A stretch of DNA of 64,000 nt, taken from the NCBI GenBank assembly GCA_026182355.1, contig JAPFBL010001617.1:4819001-4883000 (forward strand). The letters run 5' to 3'. The stretch's first letter is position 1; the number at the start of each line of letters is the position of its first letter. The stretch is from Hermatobates lingyangjiaoensis (taxonomy: Eukaryota; Arthropoda; Insecta; Hemiptera; Hermatobatidae). The translations under genes were made by a program, and so were the position numbers. Under the pieces are notes generated by a model, which saw nothing but the letters and a program-made list of their open reading frames with translations, was not told the origin of the DNA and ran no database searches. Positions 11,072 to 21,552 of this stretch are shown here, piece by piece.

Positions 11072-11880
11072 CTAAAAGTTTTCAAAAGTGAACCGAATAC
11101 CAATATGTTAAATAATAATAACAATAATATATAATAATATGTTTAATGAAACAAAAATAGATAAGATTAGCACAGAAATTATTGTTTACTGAAGCCTTTC
11201 ACATGCTATTAAATAGGAAACCAGAAGAAGTAAAAGACCATTCAAAAGCATCATGCACTACAACGTACCTGGCACCCGATTATAACTCCTTTCAGTCAGT
11301 AGAACAACATAACATATCGCACAAAATGTAATAAGATATTTAGATTAAATTAATTTCTAAATAATCGATTACCTTAACACTCGCCTAACAATTATCCAAA
11401 TTACTTCTATTCATGCGTTATACTTGGAAGGAAATGTTGCTAACTATAATTAATTAATGTCATCAAACGAGGACTGTCATCGTATTCATAAACACGAAGA
11501 AAATAGCTCAATACATTTCCTATCAATTCTGATTACAAGAGATAATTTTCTTTTGATTTTAAAATTGAAAGCAAACGTTATAAGTTGTATTAACTCAAGA
11601 TATATTAACAAACATTTTAAAATTATGAGATTAAAATCACATATTAAGATATATTAAAGAAACTTCTGGAGTTGTTTTATTTTCTCAAAACAAGAACTTT
11701 AAATTAACATAATCTGAATTGTAATGCATTTTATTAATAAGAAGTATGAACATTAATTTTTTTTTCACTTGGAAAATTATCCTTTTGGATATCATTTGGT
11801 CAAAGACATCATTTTCCCTGTACTTACTAGTATGTTAGTCAGTATAATTATCTCAATTCTACACTTAATGTGTTGTTACC

Positions 11881-11882
<2 letters not shown>

Positions 11883-11969
<87 letters not shown>

Positions 11970-12009
11970 GAGAGAGAGAGAGAGAGAGAGAGTATATATA
12001 TATATATAC
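11883..12009. repeat. Compound (TC)n(TA)n(GA)n(TA)n microsatellite
   Basis: The order TC, TA, GA makes the block self-complementary, so it could fold on itself. It lies immediately before a PLE end with a hammerhead-like motif. Confidence 0.9.
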
Positions 12010-12071
12010 AAAGAACTTCGCGCTCCATTCTTCGACGTGGGGAGATCTCTCTCACTTCGTCCTCTCTTCTA

Positions 12072-12115
12072 GTCTACTCCTGATGACGAACAACAGTTCA
12101 AAATATTGAATTCTG
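12072..12115 (+). ncRNA. Hammerhead-like motif, family G
   Basis: CTGATGA at 12080-12086, one extra C, stem II GAAC/GTTC with a 4-nt loop, then AAAATATT where GAAATATT is expected. The core G is lost. The copy at 54351-54398 retains it. Confidence 0.45.
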
Positions 12116-12166
12116 TAAGTGTTCTTTTTATTCTTTTTTCTGTGTCGTGCTTTGTGTAATTTAAAG

Positions 12167-12200
<34 letters not shown>

Positions 12201-12251
12201 CAGTTGAAAATTGAAGATAGGTAGCACAGAAAGTAAAGAAACACACTTACA

Positions 12252-12290
12252 GACTAAAATTTTCGGTCAATCTGTCTTCAGAAGAAAATA
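12252..12290 (-). ncRNA. Hammerhead-like motif, family A
   Basis: Minus strand: CTGAAGA, short stem, ACCGAAAATTT, then CTGTAAGTGTG. The base before the core is T instead of C. Confidence 0.45.
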
Positions 12291-12574
12291 GAAAGGGAGA
12301 CCAAGCACGTTGTACGTGCAACGGCTAGACTAGTCGTGTTTCTTTAGTTTCTGTGCTGCCTATCTTAAAATATAATAATGAAGAAAATAAAGAGGAAAAT
12401 AACTGAAACAAAAGCAAATCCAGGAATATAAATAATAAATACTTAAATAATGATAATGATGAGGCTGAATAGAATAAAGTTGTATAAATAATAATTTAAA
12501 ATAAAAATAATAATAAAAAGATAAGAATAAAAAATAGTCAAAGGTAAACTAATCTCTAACCATTCAGAACAGCC

Positions 12575-13047
12575 CTATCTTTTTAAATTCAAACCTGGTT
12601 TACAACATGCATTTAAAAACCAGATATGCGCCTCCTCGGATGCGCGTAAGGTGACCGGTTTACTCTCTGGGGGAACTTGTCGTAATATCTGCACCCTAAA
12701 GCAATCATTGAAGGAGAGTCCATGGTTGTTAGCATGGATGGCGACGGGTTGATCGGAGTGTTTGTTGACGGAAGCTCTATGGCCGTTCATACGGAGGCTA
12801 AGCTTTGCAGATGCCAGACCAACGTAGAACGCATCACACTTGGTACACTCCAAACGGTAAACACAGTATTTGGAGCTACAAGAGCATCCGTCAGGGACAG
12901 GGTAATTTGTATTGTGGAGATTACAGGAGAAGAGGGATTGCGGATTAAGGATGGGACAAGTGAGACAACTAGGGCGTTCACATAACTGATCTCCCTTAGG
13001 CAAGTAAATATCGCTCGCAGGGGTCAGATTTCTATGTGAGAAAATCT

Positions 13048-13050
<3 letters not shown>
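12575..13050 (-). pseudogene. PLE GIY-YIG endonuclease fragment
   Basis: The frame is open from the (TA)n junction at 13050 to the stop at 12575, about 157 residues, so the ATG at 13003 is internal. Features are a Cys pair in RPSCLTCPILNP, Cys-rich SKYCVYRLECTKCDAFYVG (the IY/YVG nuclease strands), LSLRMNGHRASVNKHSD and the C-terminal RASEEAHIWFL and KPGLNLKR. It is the same family as the frame at 55187-56015. The copy is 5'-truncated exactly at the microsatellite and has no reverse transcriptase. Confidence 0.8.

Positions 13051-13093
<43 letters not shown>
13051..13093. repeat. (TA)n microsatellite
   Basis: Separates the truncated PLE fragment at 12575-13050 from the inverted PLE palindrome beginning at 13127. 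Confidence 0.95.
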
Positions 13094-13096
<3 letters not shown>

Positions 13097-13159
13097 ATTT
13101 CACATAAACACGTGAAACAACAATCAATGATCAAACCACAATAAGAAATGGGAAAACAA

Positions 13160-13202
13160 GACTAAGATCTTTCAACCGTAACAAGCGGTCTTCGTCAGAG
13201 TC
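13160..13202 (-). ncRNA. Hammerhead-like motif, family D, left arm
   Basis: The closest match to the standard hammerhead core in the window. Minus strand: GACT, CTGACGA, stem II starting AGACCG and ending CGGTT (CCG/CGG plus A-T and G-T pairs), GAAA, AGATCT mini stem III, T as the cleavage base, then AGTC, which pairs with GACT as stem I. No extra base separates core and stem II. Confidence 0.7.
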
Positions 13203-13285
13203 AAAAACCCAACTGAACACTAGATGCAGAAAACATCTGGTGAGGAGTTGAGAAGAGTGGGAGGGAAGAGTGGTATTTTAAAAAG

Positions 13286-14027
13286 GTGAAAGTGCAGGAA
13301 AGGACTAATGTCCAGAAAGGGATGTTTTTTTTTAAATTAAAAAAGTTTTTAAATAATTGTTCCAGTGAAAAGGCAATACCCAAATCTCCCATTCCCAAAT
13401 GTTTGCCAAACATTTGTGAAGGCCCCCCCGATAACTTCCATTCCCCGTTGCCAAAAAAACATATCCACTTGTGCCGGAGTGATGCGAAACTAGCCTTCGG
13501 TGATTCAGTGCGTAACAAAAGTCATCCCAATCAGCTCATCCCTTCCGACTGGAGGAAAGCAGCACTTGACTATATTTATTGGCAACTTAGAAAGGTATGC
13601 AAAAACCCTTCCAAAGTACATTATAAAAAACTTCAGAGCCCAATCGACAATAGCCCGTGGAACAAAAACAAAAATAAAAAATTAATTCTTAATTTATCCG
13701 ACAGAATACTAGACAACAATGCAGTAGCAGCACTAGGGCATGGCCCGAATCCCGCTCCCAAAAGTAACAATCCAAACCATGTTCAGGTGGCTAAGGGTTT
13801 TTGCAAAGCTGAAAAACCAAATAATATAGATATCGACAACCCAAACATTCCAAAAGGAATGGTATACGGTCTTTCAGAAAAAACCGATGTTGCCAGCGCT
13901 CCCAGACGCTTCACCGAGGCCCACTCTAGGCTTAAAAAAGACAATACCACAAAAATCACAAAAGCCGACAAATCCAAAGTAACAGTAATATTAAATAAAA
14001 AAGATTACGTCGACAAAATCATTTGGC
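13286..14027 (+). pseudogene. PLE N-terminal domain, left arm
   Basis: Codes about 245 residues of the N-terminal region of a Penelope-type reverse transcriptase protein. Recognisable are LNLSDRILDNNAVAALGHGP and NPAPKS (the conserved PLE block before the fingers) and ITKADKSKVTVIL with NKKDYVDKI, the first RT motif. The frame then runs over the dimer centre into meaningless sequence and stops at 14065. The palm, thumb and GIY-YIG nuclease are missing. Leader residues such as LKKFLNNCSSEKAIPKSPIP are well preserved. Confidence 0.75.
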
Positions 14028-14044
14028 ATATTCTCTATTTTGTC

Positions 14045-14750
14045 GACGTAATCTTTTTTATTTAATATTACTGTTACTTTGGATTTGTCGGCTTTTGTGA
14101 TTTTTGTGGTATTGTCTTTTTTAAGCCTAGAGTGGGCCTCGGTGAAGCGTCTGGGAGCGCTGGCAACATCGGTTTTTTTCTGAAAGACCGTATACCATTC
14201 CTTTTGGAATGTTTGGGTTGTCGATATCTATATTATTTGGTTTTTCAGCTTTGCAAAAACCCTTAGCCACCTGAACATGGTTTGGATTGTTACTTTTGGG
14301 AGCGGGATTCGGGCCATGCCCTAGTGCTGCTACTGCATTGTTGTCTAGTATTCTGTCGGATAAATTAAGAATTAATTTTTTATTTTTGTTTTTGTTCCAC
14401 GGGCTATTGTCGATTGGGCTCTGAAGTTTTTTATTATGTACTTTGGAAGGGTTTTTGCATACCTTTCTAAGTTGCCAATAAATATAGTCAAGTGCTGCTT
14501 TCCTCCAGTCGGAAGGGATGAGCTGATTGGGATGACTTTTGTTACGCACTGAATCACCGAAGGCTAGTTTCGCATCACTCCGGCACAAGTGGATATGTTT
14601 TTTTGGCAACGGGGAATGGAAGTTATCGGGGGGGCCTTCACAAATGTTTGGCAAACATTTGGGAATGGGAGATTTGGGTATTGCCTTTTCACTGGAACAA
14701 TTATTTAAAAATTTTTTTAATTTAAAAAAAAAACATCCCTTTCTGGACAT
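14045..14750 (-). pseudogene. PLE N-terminal domain, right arm
   Basis: Mirror copy of the frame at 13286-14027, reading from 14750 leftward. It matches residue for residue through GMVYGLSEK, then shifts frame because one more T is present in the run near 14173; the rest continues in another frame to the centre. Otherwise only a handful of differences separate the arms. Dead fragment. Confidence 0.75.
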
Positions 14751-14855
14751 TAGTCCTTTCCTGCACTTTCACCTTTTTAAAATACCACTCTTCCCTCCCA
14801 CTCTTCTCAACTCCTCACCAGATGTTTTCTGCATCTAGTGTTCAGTTGGGTTTTT

Positions 14856-14898
14856 GACTCTGACGAAGACCACTTGTTACGGTTGAAAGATCTTATTC
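14856..14898 (+). ncRNA. Hammerhead-like motif, family D, right arm
   Basis: GACT 14856-14859, CTGACGA 14860-14866, GAAA 14885-14888, AGATCT and T14894 as the cleavage base. The downstream stem I strand has ATTC where the left arm has AGTC, so stem I is weakened here. Confidence 0.65.
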
Positions 14899-14935
14899 TT
14901 GTTTTCCTATTTCTTATTGTGGTTTGATCATATAG

Positions 14936-14976
<41 letters not shown>

Positions 14977-15199
14977 GATAAACGAAATGCGATCCGGCAG
15001 GACAGATTACACTTAAAATAAACTGTGACACATAGAAAGAAAGATAACACAGATTCACTTTTCAATATTTCTACCTTTATAACGGTCGAAATATTAAAAA
15101 GTGAGTTTTTGTTATGTTTCTTTCTATGTGTCATAGTTTATTTTAAGTATATATATATATATATGAAGTCTAAACCACAAGGAAAAATAAAAAAAAAAT

Positions 15200-15240
15200 A
15201 AATGCACTGAGGTCTTTCACTTTATGTCATCAGAGCATTT
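15200..15240 (-). ncRNA. Hammerhead-like motif, family H
   Basis: Minus strand: AAATGCT, CTGATGA, a very short stem II region, GAAA, AGACCT and then C as the cleavage base, followed by AGTGCATTT. AAATGC and GCATTT give a six-pair stem I. Stem II is poor. Confidence 0.45.
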
Positions 15241-15394
15241 ATTTCTTTTCTTTTTCTTTTTCCTTGTGGTTTAGACTTGATTGATGGCATCACGTGTTTA
15301 ATTGTGATTTTTCTGCATATATATATATATCGGCCAGTGGAGGCATTTACGTCTCCGTTCCTTCATTCTTTCTCCTTTTATTTTCTTTCTTTTT

Positions 15395-15431
15395 ACTCTC
15401 ATGAAGACGGCAAGACGCCGAAATTATCGAG
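15395..15431 (+). ncRNA. Hammerhead-like motif, decayed
   Basis: TGAAGA preceded by A instead of C, a strong CGGC/GCCG stem, then AAATTAT and CGAG. Because C3 is lost it is probably inactive. Confidence 0.35.
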
Positions 15432-15475
15432 ATTCGTGAGTGTTCATCCTTTTTCTTGTGTTCTCTAGTTGTAAC

Positions 15476-15511
<36 letters not shown>

Positions 15512-15516
<5 letters not shown>

Positions 15517-17020
15517 AACGGGATATCCCCTGCGTCCAATAATTTCACAGGTCACCACGCCCACCTATGATTTAGCCAAACAGCTAAATAAAATCATCAC
15601 TCCATATATGCCAGTGAATTATTTACTAAAATCAACGGATGATTTCCTTGACATACTAAAAACGATAAACCCTGAAGGAACTGTCGGATTCCTAGATGTG
15701 GAATCATTATTTACAAATGTGCCAGTAGAAGAGACCATCGGAATTATTTGTGATTGCATCCACTTAAATGAAAGAAGCATGGAACCTCCACCCATCCGTA
15801 CGCAGAATATGGAAGACCTTTTGCAAGCATGTACGACAAGAAGCCCTTTCACTCACATAGATGGCTCCATGTACCTTCAAATTGACGGCGTGGCAATGGG
15901 TTCGCCCCTAGGTGTCACATTCGCAAATTATTATATGTGCTCGGTGGAAAATAAAAACTTAAACAACAGCCCTGAATTAAAGCCTGCTATTTATTGTAGA
16001 TTCGTGGATGATTGCTTTGTTGTCGCAAAAGATTCAGTACAATTACTAAAACTTAAATCAGCATTTGAAAAAAACTCCTGTCTCAAATTCACAATAGAAA
16101 CAGCTATAGAAAAGAGAATGAACTTCCTCTATGTAAATATCAACCTGCAAAATAACATACTACAGACTTCTATTTATAGAAAACCTACCAACACAGCATC
16201 ATACCTAAATGCGAAGAGTGAATGCCCTCAACGGTATAAAGACGCCACTATCAGATCCCTCATCCACAGAACGTACAAGACCACCTCATCCTGGGACATT
16301 TTTAACAGAAATATTTCTTCAACCAAGCAAGCGCTAATCAACAATGGTTACTCAAACAAATATTTCGACAGCATTCTAAGATGCTACCTGGAGAATAGAT
16401 TCACCTCAGACAATAAGAGCCAAATGACAGGCACAAACCACAAAATATTCTACAAGAACCAGTATACTGATGAATATAAAACTGATGAACGTGTCTTGAA
16501 AGGTATTAGAAAAAGCTATGTTAAATGTATTAAGCCTGAGGATAGTTTGACCCTGATAACCTACTACCAAAGCCCTTCAATAGGCAGTTTAATAATGAAA
16601 AATAGTCCTAGCGTAAAAGATTCAAAAGAAACAAATCTTATATATGAGTACTCATGTAATATCGGGAGCTGCGAGGCCCGTAAAAACTCATATATAAGAA
16701 TGACCACAACTTCATTATCAAGAAGAATTACGATGCACCTTTCTGGCGGAGCCCCAAAATCCCATACAACCGCATTCCATAAGACAAGACTCACAAGAGA
16801 AATGATGGTAAATTCCACGAAAATTATCGCTAAAGACAGAAACCATGTTAAATTACAAATATTAGAAGCATTAATAATTCAAGAAAAGCTGCCAGCCATA
16901 AATATCCAACTTAATAATTCTTGTCGAATTTTAAAACTATTTTCAAACAGGCCAAACCAGATTAGCCAGGTAGTAAGTGAGTCCAACCACCCTGCCTTAA
17001 TCCCCCATAATGCCCCGTGA
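15512..17020 (+). pseudogene. Penelope-like reverse transcriptase with GIY-YIG domain
   Basis: The longest PLE frame here, about 500 residues, open from the (TA)n junction (LNGGYPLRPIISQVTTP). The ATG at 15608 is internal. RT motifs in order: GFLDVESLFTNVPVEETI with the first catalytic Asp, YLQIDGVAMGSPLG, CRFVDDCFVV with the catalytic Asp pair, then IYRKPTNTASYLN (thumb). The GIY-YIG nuclease follows: LIYEYSC, a Cys pair and NSYIRMTTTSLSRR. The expected YIG is YIR here, which should damage the nuclease. The N-terminal domain is missing, so this is a 5'-truncated copy. Confidence 0.85.
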
Positions 17021-17420
17021 CCCAGGGCGATGTCCTGTGAACATTCCAATAGTAATCCACCTCTCTCTCTATATATATATATATATAAACTAACAATCCT
17101 ACTATTATACTCATTATTGTCCTGATGATGAATGTGGTATATTCAAAACATGCCGACTAGCAGTTGGTGGTAAGCTCTATAGTTTTAATGAAGAGACGAG
17201 GAAGGAATTCCGGAAATTGGAGAAATTATGTAAGAAACAGATACAAGCCAAATATGGGGCGTTATTTAACAATTTATGTTTAAATGGAGGACTGCCTCCA
17301 ACTTTTATATATGTACATTGACAAATTACTGACAAAACCTACTGGCAAACAGGGAAAAAACGTACATCTATATTTCGACAACAATGGTCATCAGAGAAGT
17401 GGTATGAATGGAAACCTTGC
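17021..17420. repeat. 3' end of PLE plus adjoining PLE ends
   Basis: The tail of the element at 15512-17020, a short (TA)n at 17070-17087, a degenerate family E motif at 17115-17155, and a fragment (AAATTATGTAAGAAACAGAT) also seen at 54004. A possible minus-strand motif at 17367-17402 has CTGATGA and GAAATATA. Confidence 0.5.
17115..17155 (+). ncRNA. Hammerhead-like motif, family E
   Basis: CTGATGA at 17122-17128, stem II GAAT/ATTC, then AAAACATG where GAAACATG is expected. It lies in sense, 3' of the PLE frame, as does 52240-52275 for the related copy. Confidence 0.4.
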
Positions 17421-18138
17421 CACTTAACATATCTGATGGCAACGTGTGTAGTGCGTTTACGTCAGTGTTTTCCTGTTTGTGTGTTTTCTAATTAATTTGA
17501 ATTATTCTTTTGAACCGTTTTATTTTTGACTTTATTACATATACGCATAAATGTACGTATAGAAATATATATGTAAACTAATCTAATAATATAGTACAAA
17601 CAAATGACATCCTCATATTCCCATCTTTTCATCCCGATTAGAGCAATTATTTTTTCATGTCTGGTTTACAGTCATACTTTCTTTGGCTCAGATTCATTGA
17701 TGGCATTTTTATCATTTCGACTCATAGTGAAATCTTCGAAATAACTTGAATTTTTTTTCATCGAGTTTATATAGAATTTCCACCCTAACAAAACATAATT
17801 TCTGGATGTTAATAAGCTCTATCTCCTTCCTAGCCGTCTTTTATGTCATACCAAAAACTCACTCTCACACTCTCTAGTTCTGATAAAAACTCTGATATTT
17901 GCTCGGAATCCAGAGAGAGGAACTCTTTAGATTGGGTAAAAATAATTTTACCCAATTTAAAGAAATAAGCCTCTATTCTGTTGTTGAAGCCCAGAGACTT
18001 GTTGCTACAACAATAGAGAATAGACTATATTACTACAATACACAAACGAAAACTAACTTAAATATAATTACACATTAGACATTAATATTCAATCAACCTA
18101 CAATATTCTTAGAACTAATCCATCCACAAACCGAAAAC
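17421..18138. other. Intronic stretch, no gene recognised
   Basis: AT-rich sequence inside the large E-Syt2 intron. A minus-strand mini-frame near 17645-17710 reads through about 17 codons but has no recognisable product. Confidence 0.4.
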
Positions 18139-18787
18139 AAAGTGATTAGTGATGAGGAAGCAGTTCATTACCCAACTGAATTTCTTGACTAAGTGACTGC
18201 TCCTAGACTGTCTGCTCATCAGTAAAACTTGAAGTAGGAGCATCAATCATGCTGCAATTTAGTAGCAGTAATCAATTTCATGTTACGAAACTTGAGTGCC
18301 CAAAAATGTGCAACGGGAGACGATTCTGAATTCGTGCTTTGTACAGTTACGCCATAGAGGCGGAAATCATAATTCGGTGTGGTACTGGTAGTTTGAATGT
18401 ATACCACTCATACCATTGATTCCGAACCTCTATCCATTTCCATTCAAACGATTGCAACGTCCCGTCGGCGTCTGTTTTGCAATGACGGTAAATAAGTCGC
18501 AAGACCAAACTCTGTTTACGGCAGGAATTGAAGTGAGTGAGACCAAGTGTTTCTCACATGGTCAACTGTATGTTGCTTGCTCAAGAGTCAGAGGTTCCAA
18601 CTTTCTATTCCTCCATTCACCTGAAGGACAGACAGCTAATGTGGTATATACAGAGGCACTTAGTTAACACTGTGCTAATAAATATATTTTTTCCTATTCT
18701 ATAATTTTTCTAATAATATTTTGAAATACCACGTATCATCTTTGAATTTTTGTAAAATATCCGTCAAAGACGGGCACTAAATCTGTT
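18139..18787 (+). pseudogene. Helitron helicase C-terminus with Helitron 3' end
   Basis: Contains the end of a PIF1-type helicase of a Helitron: LQRPVGVCFAMTVNKSQDQT, then FSHGQLYVACSRVRGSNF (the last helicase motifs), in frame at 18416-18667. Sequence upstream to 18139 is the same protein in broken frames. About 90 bp after the stop comes the 3' hairpin CCGTC/GACGG (18761-18773) followed by a degenerate CTAG end near 18784-18787. Rep domain absent. Homologous segments lie at 27500-28010, 39190-39780, 47600-48190 and 62160-62800. Confidence 0.8.
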
Positions 18788-19025
18788 AGTCTATTCTAAA
18801 AAAAATAACTTATTGTTTTAACAGTTTCAATTAAGTTCAGTACCATAGACATAAATAAAACGTTATGACGGTCAGATTTTTAAATCCCTATTCTTTCCAG
18901 AAATATCTGTGTTCCTCTACATAAGAGAAATAGTGTTAAAGAGCTTTACTTGATATATATAAAGAGAAACGAAATGAGAAGAGAGGGAAGGAAATGAGAG
19001 GAATTATTGAGTGCAAGCAACTTAC

Positions 19026-19111
19026 TTGCCCAATTTAGAGTCCTTTTTTGATTCATCATAATCCATCAGTCTAATAGAAAGAGTCTGACCACTTGCAGCG
19101 AAGATCGGAAA
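19026..19111 (-). CDS. Esyt2: E-Syt2 alternative C2A exon (copy a)
   Basis: Encodes FPIFAASGQTLSIRLMDYDE and SKKDSKLGK, the second half of the first C2 domain. The 86-nt exon has acceptor GGTTCAG before 19111 and donor GTAAGT after 19026. It starts in phase 0 and ends two bases into a codon. The aligned exon at 10974-11071 has the same phases. Splicing both together would read AAG CAG TTG TAA, an immediate stop, so only one can be used per transcript. This version has fewer of the usual acidic calcium-loop residues (DYDESKKD against DWDP and NDD). Confidence 0.85.
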
Positions 19112-21381
19112 CTGAACCAGTAAAAAAAAATTATATAACAAACACACAAGTATTAAAAAAAACATGCAGCAAAACAAAAGCCACTTCTAAAAATGCAAGT
19201 TCAAAACAATGAAAAACAAAAGAGACCACTCATAGCAACAAAAAGAAAGTGTTATAATTGGTTCACATTACTGTATAAAATAACAAGACCGTAAATAACT
19301 AGTTAAAAAAAAATCATAATAAGCAATACTCAAAACGTAAAACAAGATATCTAAATCAAACATACTACCAACTAAAAAAGTCTTAAGCATTGTTATAACG
19401 AACTATTTTGGTTTCCTTCAAACAAATTACTGCATAAGATTCACCTTATTACAATTAAATAATGAGAGTAACCTGCTTAGAGATTAAAAAATATATTCTG
19501 TTATTTTTTTGAAGAAATTAAACCTTTTTATTATAATATACTTACACCAATTAATCCTACCTATTAAAGTCTTAATCAACTAGTCTGATACAAAGTGATT
19601 CAGAGATTAAAAAAATCCAATCAATAAACTCATCTTTAAATATCTCTAAAATTAATTCCTTTACTTTTAATGAACAGTCTTTTTATATAGACTTTTAAAT
19701 TCTATACATTTATATAGAAAAAGGGAAACTGGTTGTCTTCATTTACAGTTAACCCAAAATTATTGATCAAAGTCATTAGTTAACCCAATCAGTTAATATA
19801 CATTTTTTTGTGTATCAGGGCACAAACATTGTAAAATACTAAGAAATTATAAAAAACACTTAAAAAAAGGTAAAAGATTTAACCTTTTGAGATTCCTGAA
19901 CGAGCATTTTAATAATCAATAATAATACTTTAGGGGCAAAAATAATATTGAACATTACCCAGATTTCGATGAAAAGGCGTTCGGAAGAGCGTTAACTCCC
20001 TTCCTTGTACTGGTTACAAAGAAGGTAACCAGTATATGATCTTATACATACATAAAAAAACCAACTTCTAACACTGTAGTATGTTGGAAATTAAAGAACC
20101 GTATTTTGAGGATGATTGTAGACAGCCTTCACAGATACTGCTTCCTCTCATTTTGTATATTGTAAATAATCACAATATTTATCTGTTTATATTTTTGAAT
20201 GCTTGGAGTAGTCCTTGGAGATATACAAACACATTGAGAAACTTAATAGCAATGTCAAAAAGTTAACTTTTTTGAAAGTTAATCGAATTATACTTTTTAT
20301 AATGAATGGTCAAATTTAAAAAATGTATTTAAAAAAAATATGAAGAAAAACTTAAGGCCTTCAACTAAGAAGTAATAGTTGAAGGCCTTAAAGTAAAATA
20401 TTACAGTTAATAGTCACAGGTAATATAACTATTCTGTAATAGCAAATAACAATTCAGATGAACAGTAAAAGTGCAAAAGTTAAACAACGAAGACAAGCCA
20501 ACTGTACAGAAACATTAGACATCACAGCCAGGAAGTATTTTAATACTGACACCATTTTTCAGACTCAGTCTGAAAACTAACCTTATTAGTACCGAATACT
20601 TAAGAACCCTTTGCCATCACTACCTTTCATATTCTAACAATAGTCCCCATATATATATTTCAAGGCCAATTATAAAATTGTTATTACTATAACAAGGAGG
20701 GTCAACACTTATTTTACTGAACAAGAATTAAGGAAATCGATGTTTCAAAACACAATTATATGACAAATCATTAACAATCTATGAAAGTATGTTTTTGATA
20801 GGATGATAATAACTGTAATCTTATTTTTTATTACTGTCATATAAAAAAAATCTTATAATATCTGTTATTTCAACTAGAAATCGAAATATAATCCTAGTTA
20901 TTTGAGACAAATGAGATAACAAGGTGATTTATTTTCTACTGAACCCTTCACTTTCTCTTTTTAATGTATAAAACTAGATTTAACTCATAGGGAAGGTTTA
21001 ACTAATTCCATCATTTAGAAATATGATACCAACTCATAAGAATGTGTAAATATTCTGATGTGAGTAAACATATTCTGAACGTCGTAATCCTATTTTAAAT
21101 CCGAATTAGAAACCATAAATCACATCCATTTGAATCTTCCCAATCAATAAATAATAGAAAACAAACTTGAAATAATAGAAAAGCGTGATCTTATTATTTT
21201 TTTTCTATAATTACCAGCTATAAAATATAGCACTAATATAACTACTGTGCAGGTATTTCTAACTGATTTTCTACTAATCATAGAAATACCTATGATTAGA
21301 TTAGACACAAATCATAAGCAGGCAAATAATACAAACTGCATAGCGGAAACATGCATTTGAAATAATCATAATCGCCATTAC
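19112..21381 (-). other. E-Syt2 intron 8
   Basis: No exon or transposon recognised. Contains a perfect 16-bp hairpin at 20352-20391. Confidence 0.6.
20352..20391. repeat. Perfect 16-bp hairpin
   Basis: TTAAGGCCTTCAACTA (20352-20367) and its exact reverse complement (20376-20391) around an 8-nt loop. Function unknown; it may be a small inverted-repeat remnant. Confidence 0.7.
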
Positions 21382-21552
21382 CTCACACCAGAAATCCCAT
21401 TTGGGATTGATCGTGTTGTCAATTATTTGAGTTTTAAATGTCTCAGCTCCAAGTGTGAGTATGGCGTAAGGGTCTGATTTACCTGATCCAAGAACACTAA
21501 TATCTTTCTTCATAAGCTGTTTGGCCTCAACAACATGAACTCTAAGTACGCC
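21382..21552 (-). CDS. Esyt2: E-Syt2 exon 8: first half of C2A
   Basis: 57 codons, GVLRVHVVEAKQLMKKDISV through NPKWDFWCE. GVLRVHVVEA and GKSDPYA are hallmark positions of the first C2 domain of extended synaptotagmins, which binds membrane lipids at ER-plasma membrane contacts; the D of KSDPYA is a calcium-loop residue. Acceptor TTTCAG precedes 21552 after an intronic run of GTT repeats; donor GTAATG follows 21382. Both boundaries are in phase 0. The reading frame continues about 30 codons into the intron without meaning. Confidence 0.92.

Larger units (their letters stand above)
12010..12360. repeat. Two PLE ends around a (TA)n array
   Basis: A plus-strand PLE end (motif 12072-12115), a (TA)n at 12168-12199, and a minus-strand family A end (motif 12252-12290) with AAGCACGTTG and GCAACGGC in its flank. 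No coding sequence. Confidence 0.6.
13127..14931. repeat. 1.8-kb PLE palindrome, family D
   Basis: Arms 13127-14019 and 14037-14931 are almost perfect reverse complements with a 17-nt centre. Each arm runs from a family D hammerhead-like motif at the outside, through a leader and the N-terminal half of a PLE protein, and stops at the same codon near the centre. The ribozyme-like motif lies on the strand opposite to the reading frame in each arm. (TA)n arrays flank both ends. Confidence 0.85.
14932..15510. repeat. Short PLE ends between (TA)n arrays
   Basis: No gene. (TA)n runs at 14939-14974, 15149-15164, about 15318-15330 and 15482-15513 separate small PLE ends. Bases about 15000-15148 form an imperfect hairpin around CGGTCGAAATATT. 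Bases about 15164-15280 form a hairpin with arms beginning AGTCTAAACCACAAGGAAAA and carry the motif at 15200-15240. A plus-strand end with a motif at 15395-15431 follows. Confidence 0.6.

Noticed and set aside
11769..12109. Open frames rich in SLSLSL and IYIYIY
   Set aside because: Translated TC and TA microsatellites; no coding meaning. The same holds for the IYIYIY frames near 5800, 14950, 37000 and 54050.
12722..12985. Plus-strand 87-residue open frame
   Set aside because: Lies antisense to the recognisable PLE GIY-YIG frame at 12575-13050; a shadow.
13160..14898. The two hammerhead-like motifs of the palindrome acting together as a dimer on one RNA
   Set aside because: They are inverted, so one transcript contains only one sense motif; dimer pairing would need two transcripts.
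17640..17720. Minus-strand mini-frame MSRNDKNAINESEPKKV
   Set aside because: Too short, with no splice sites and no recognised family.
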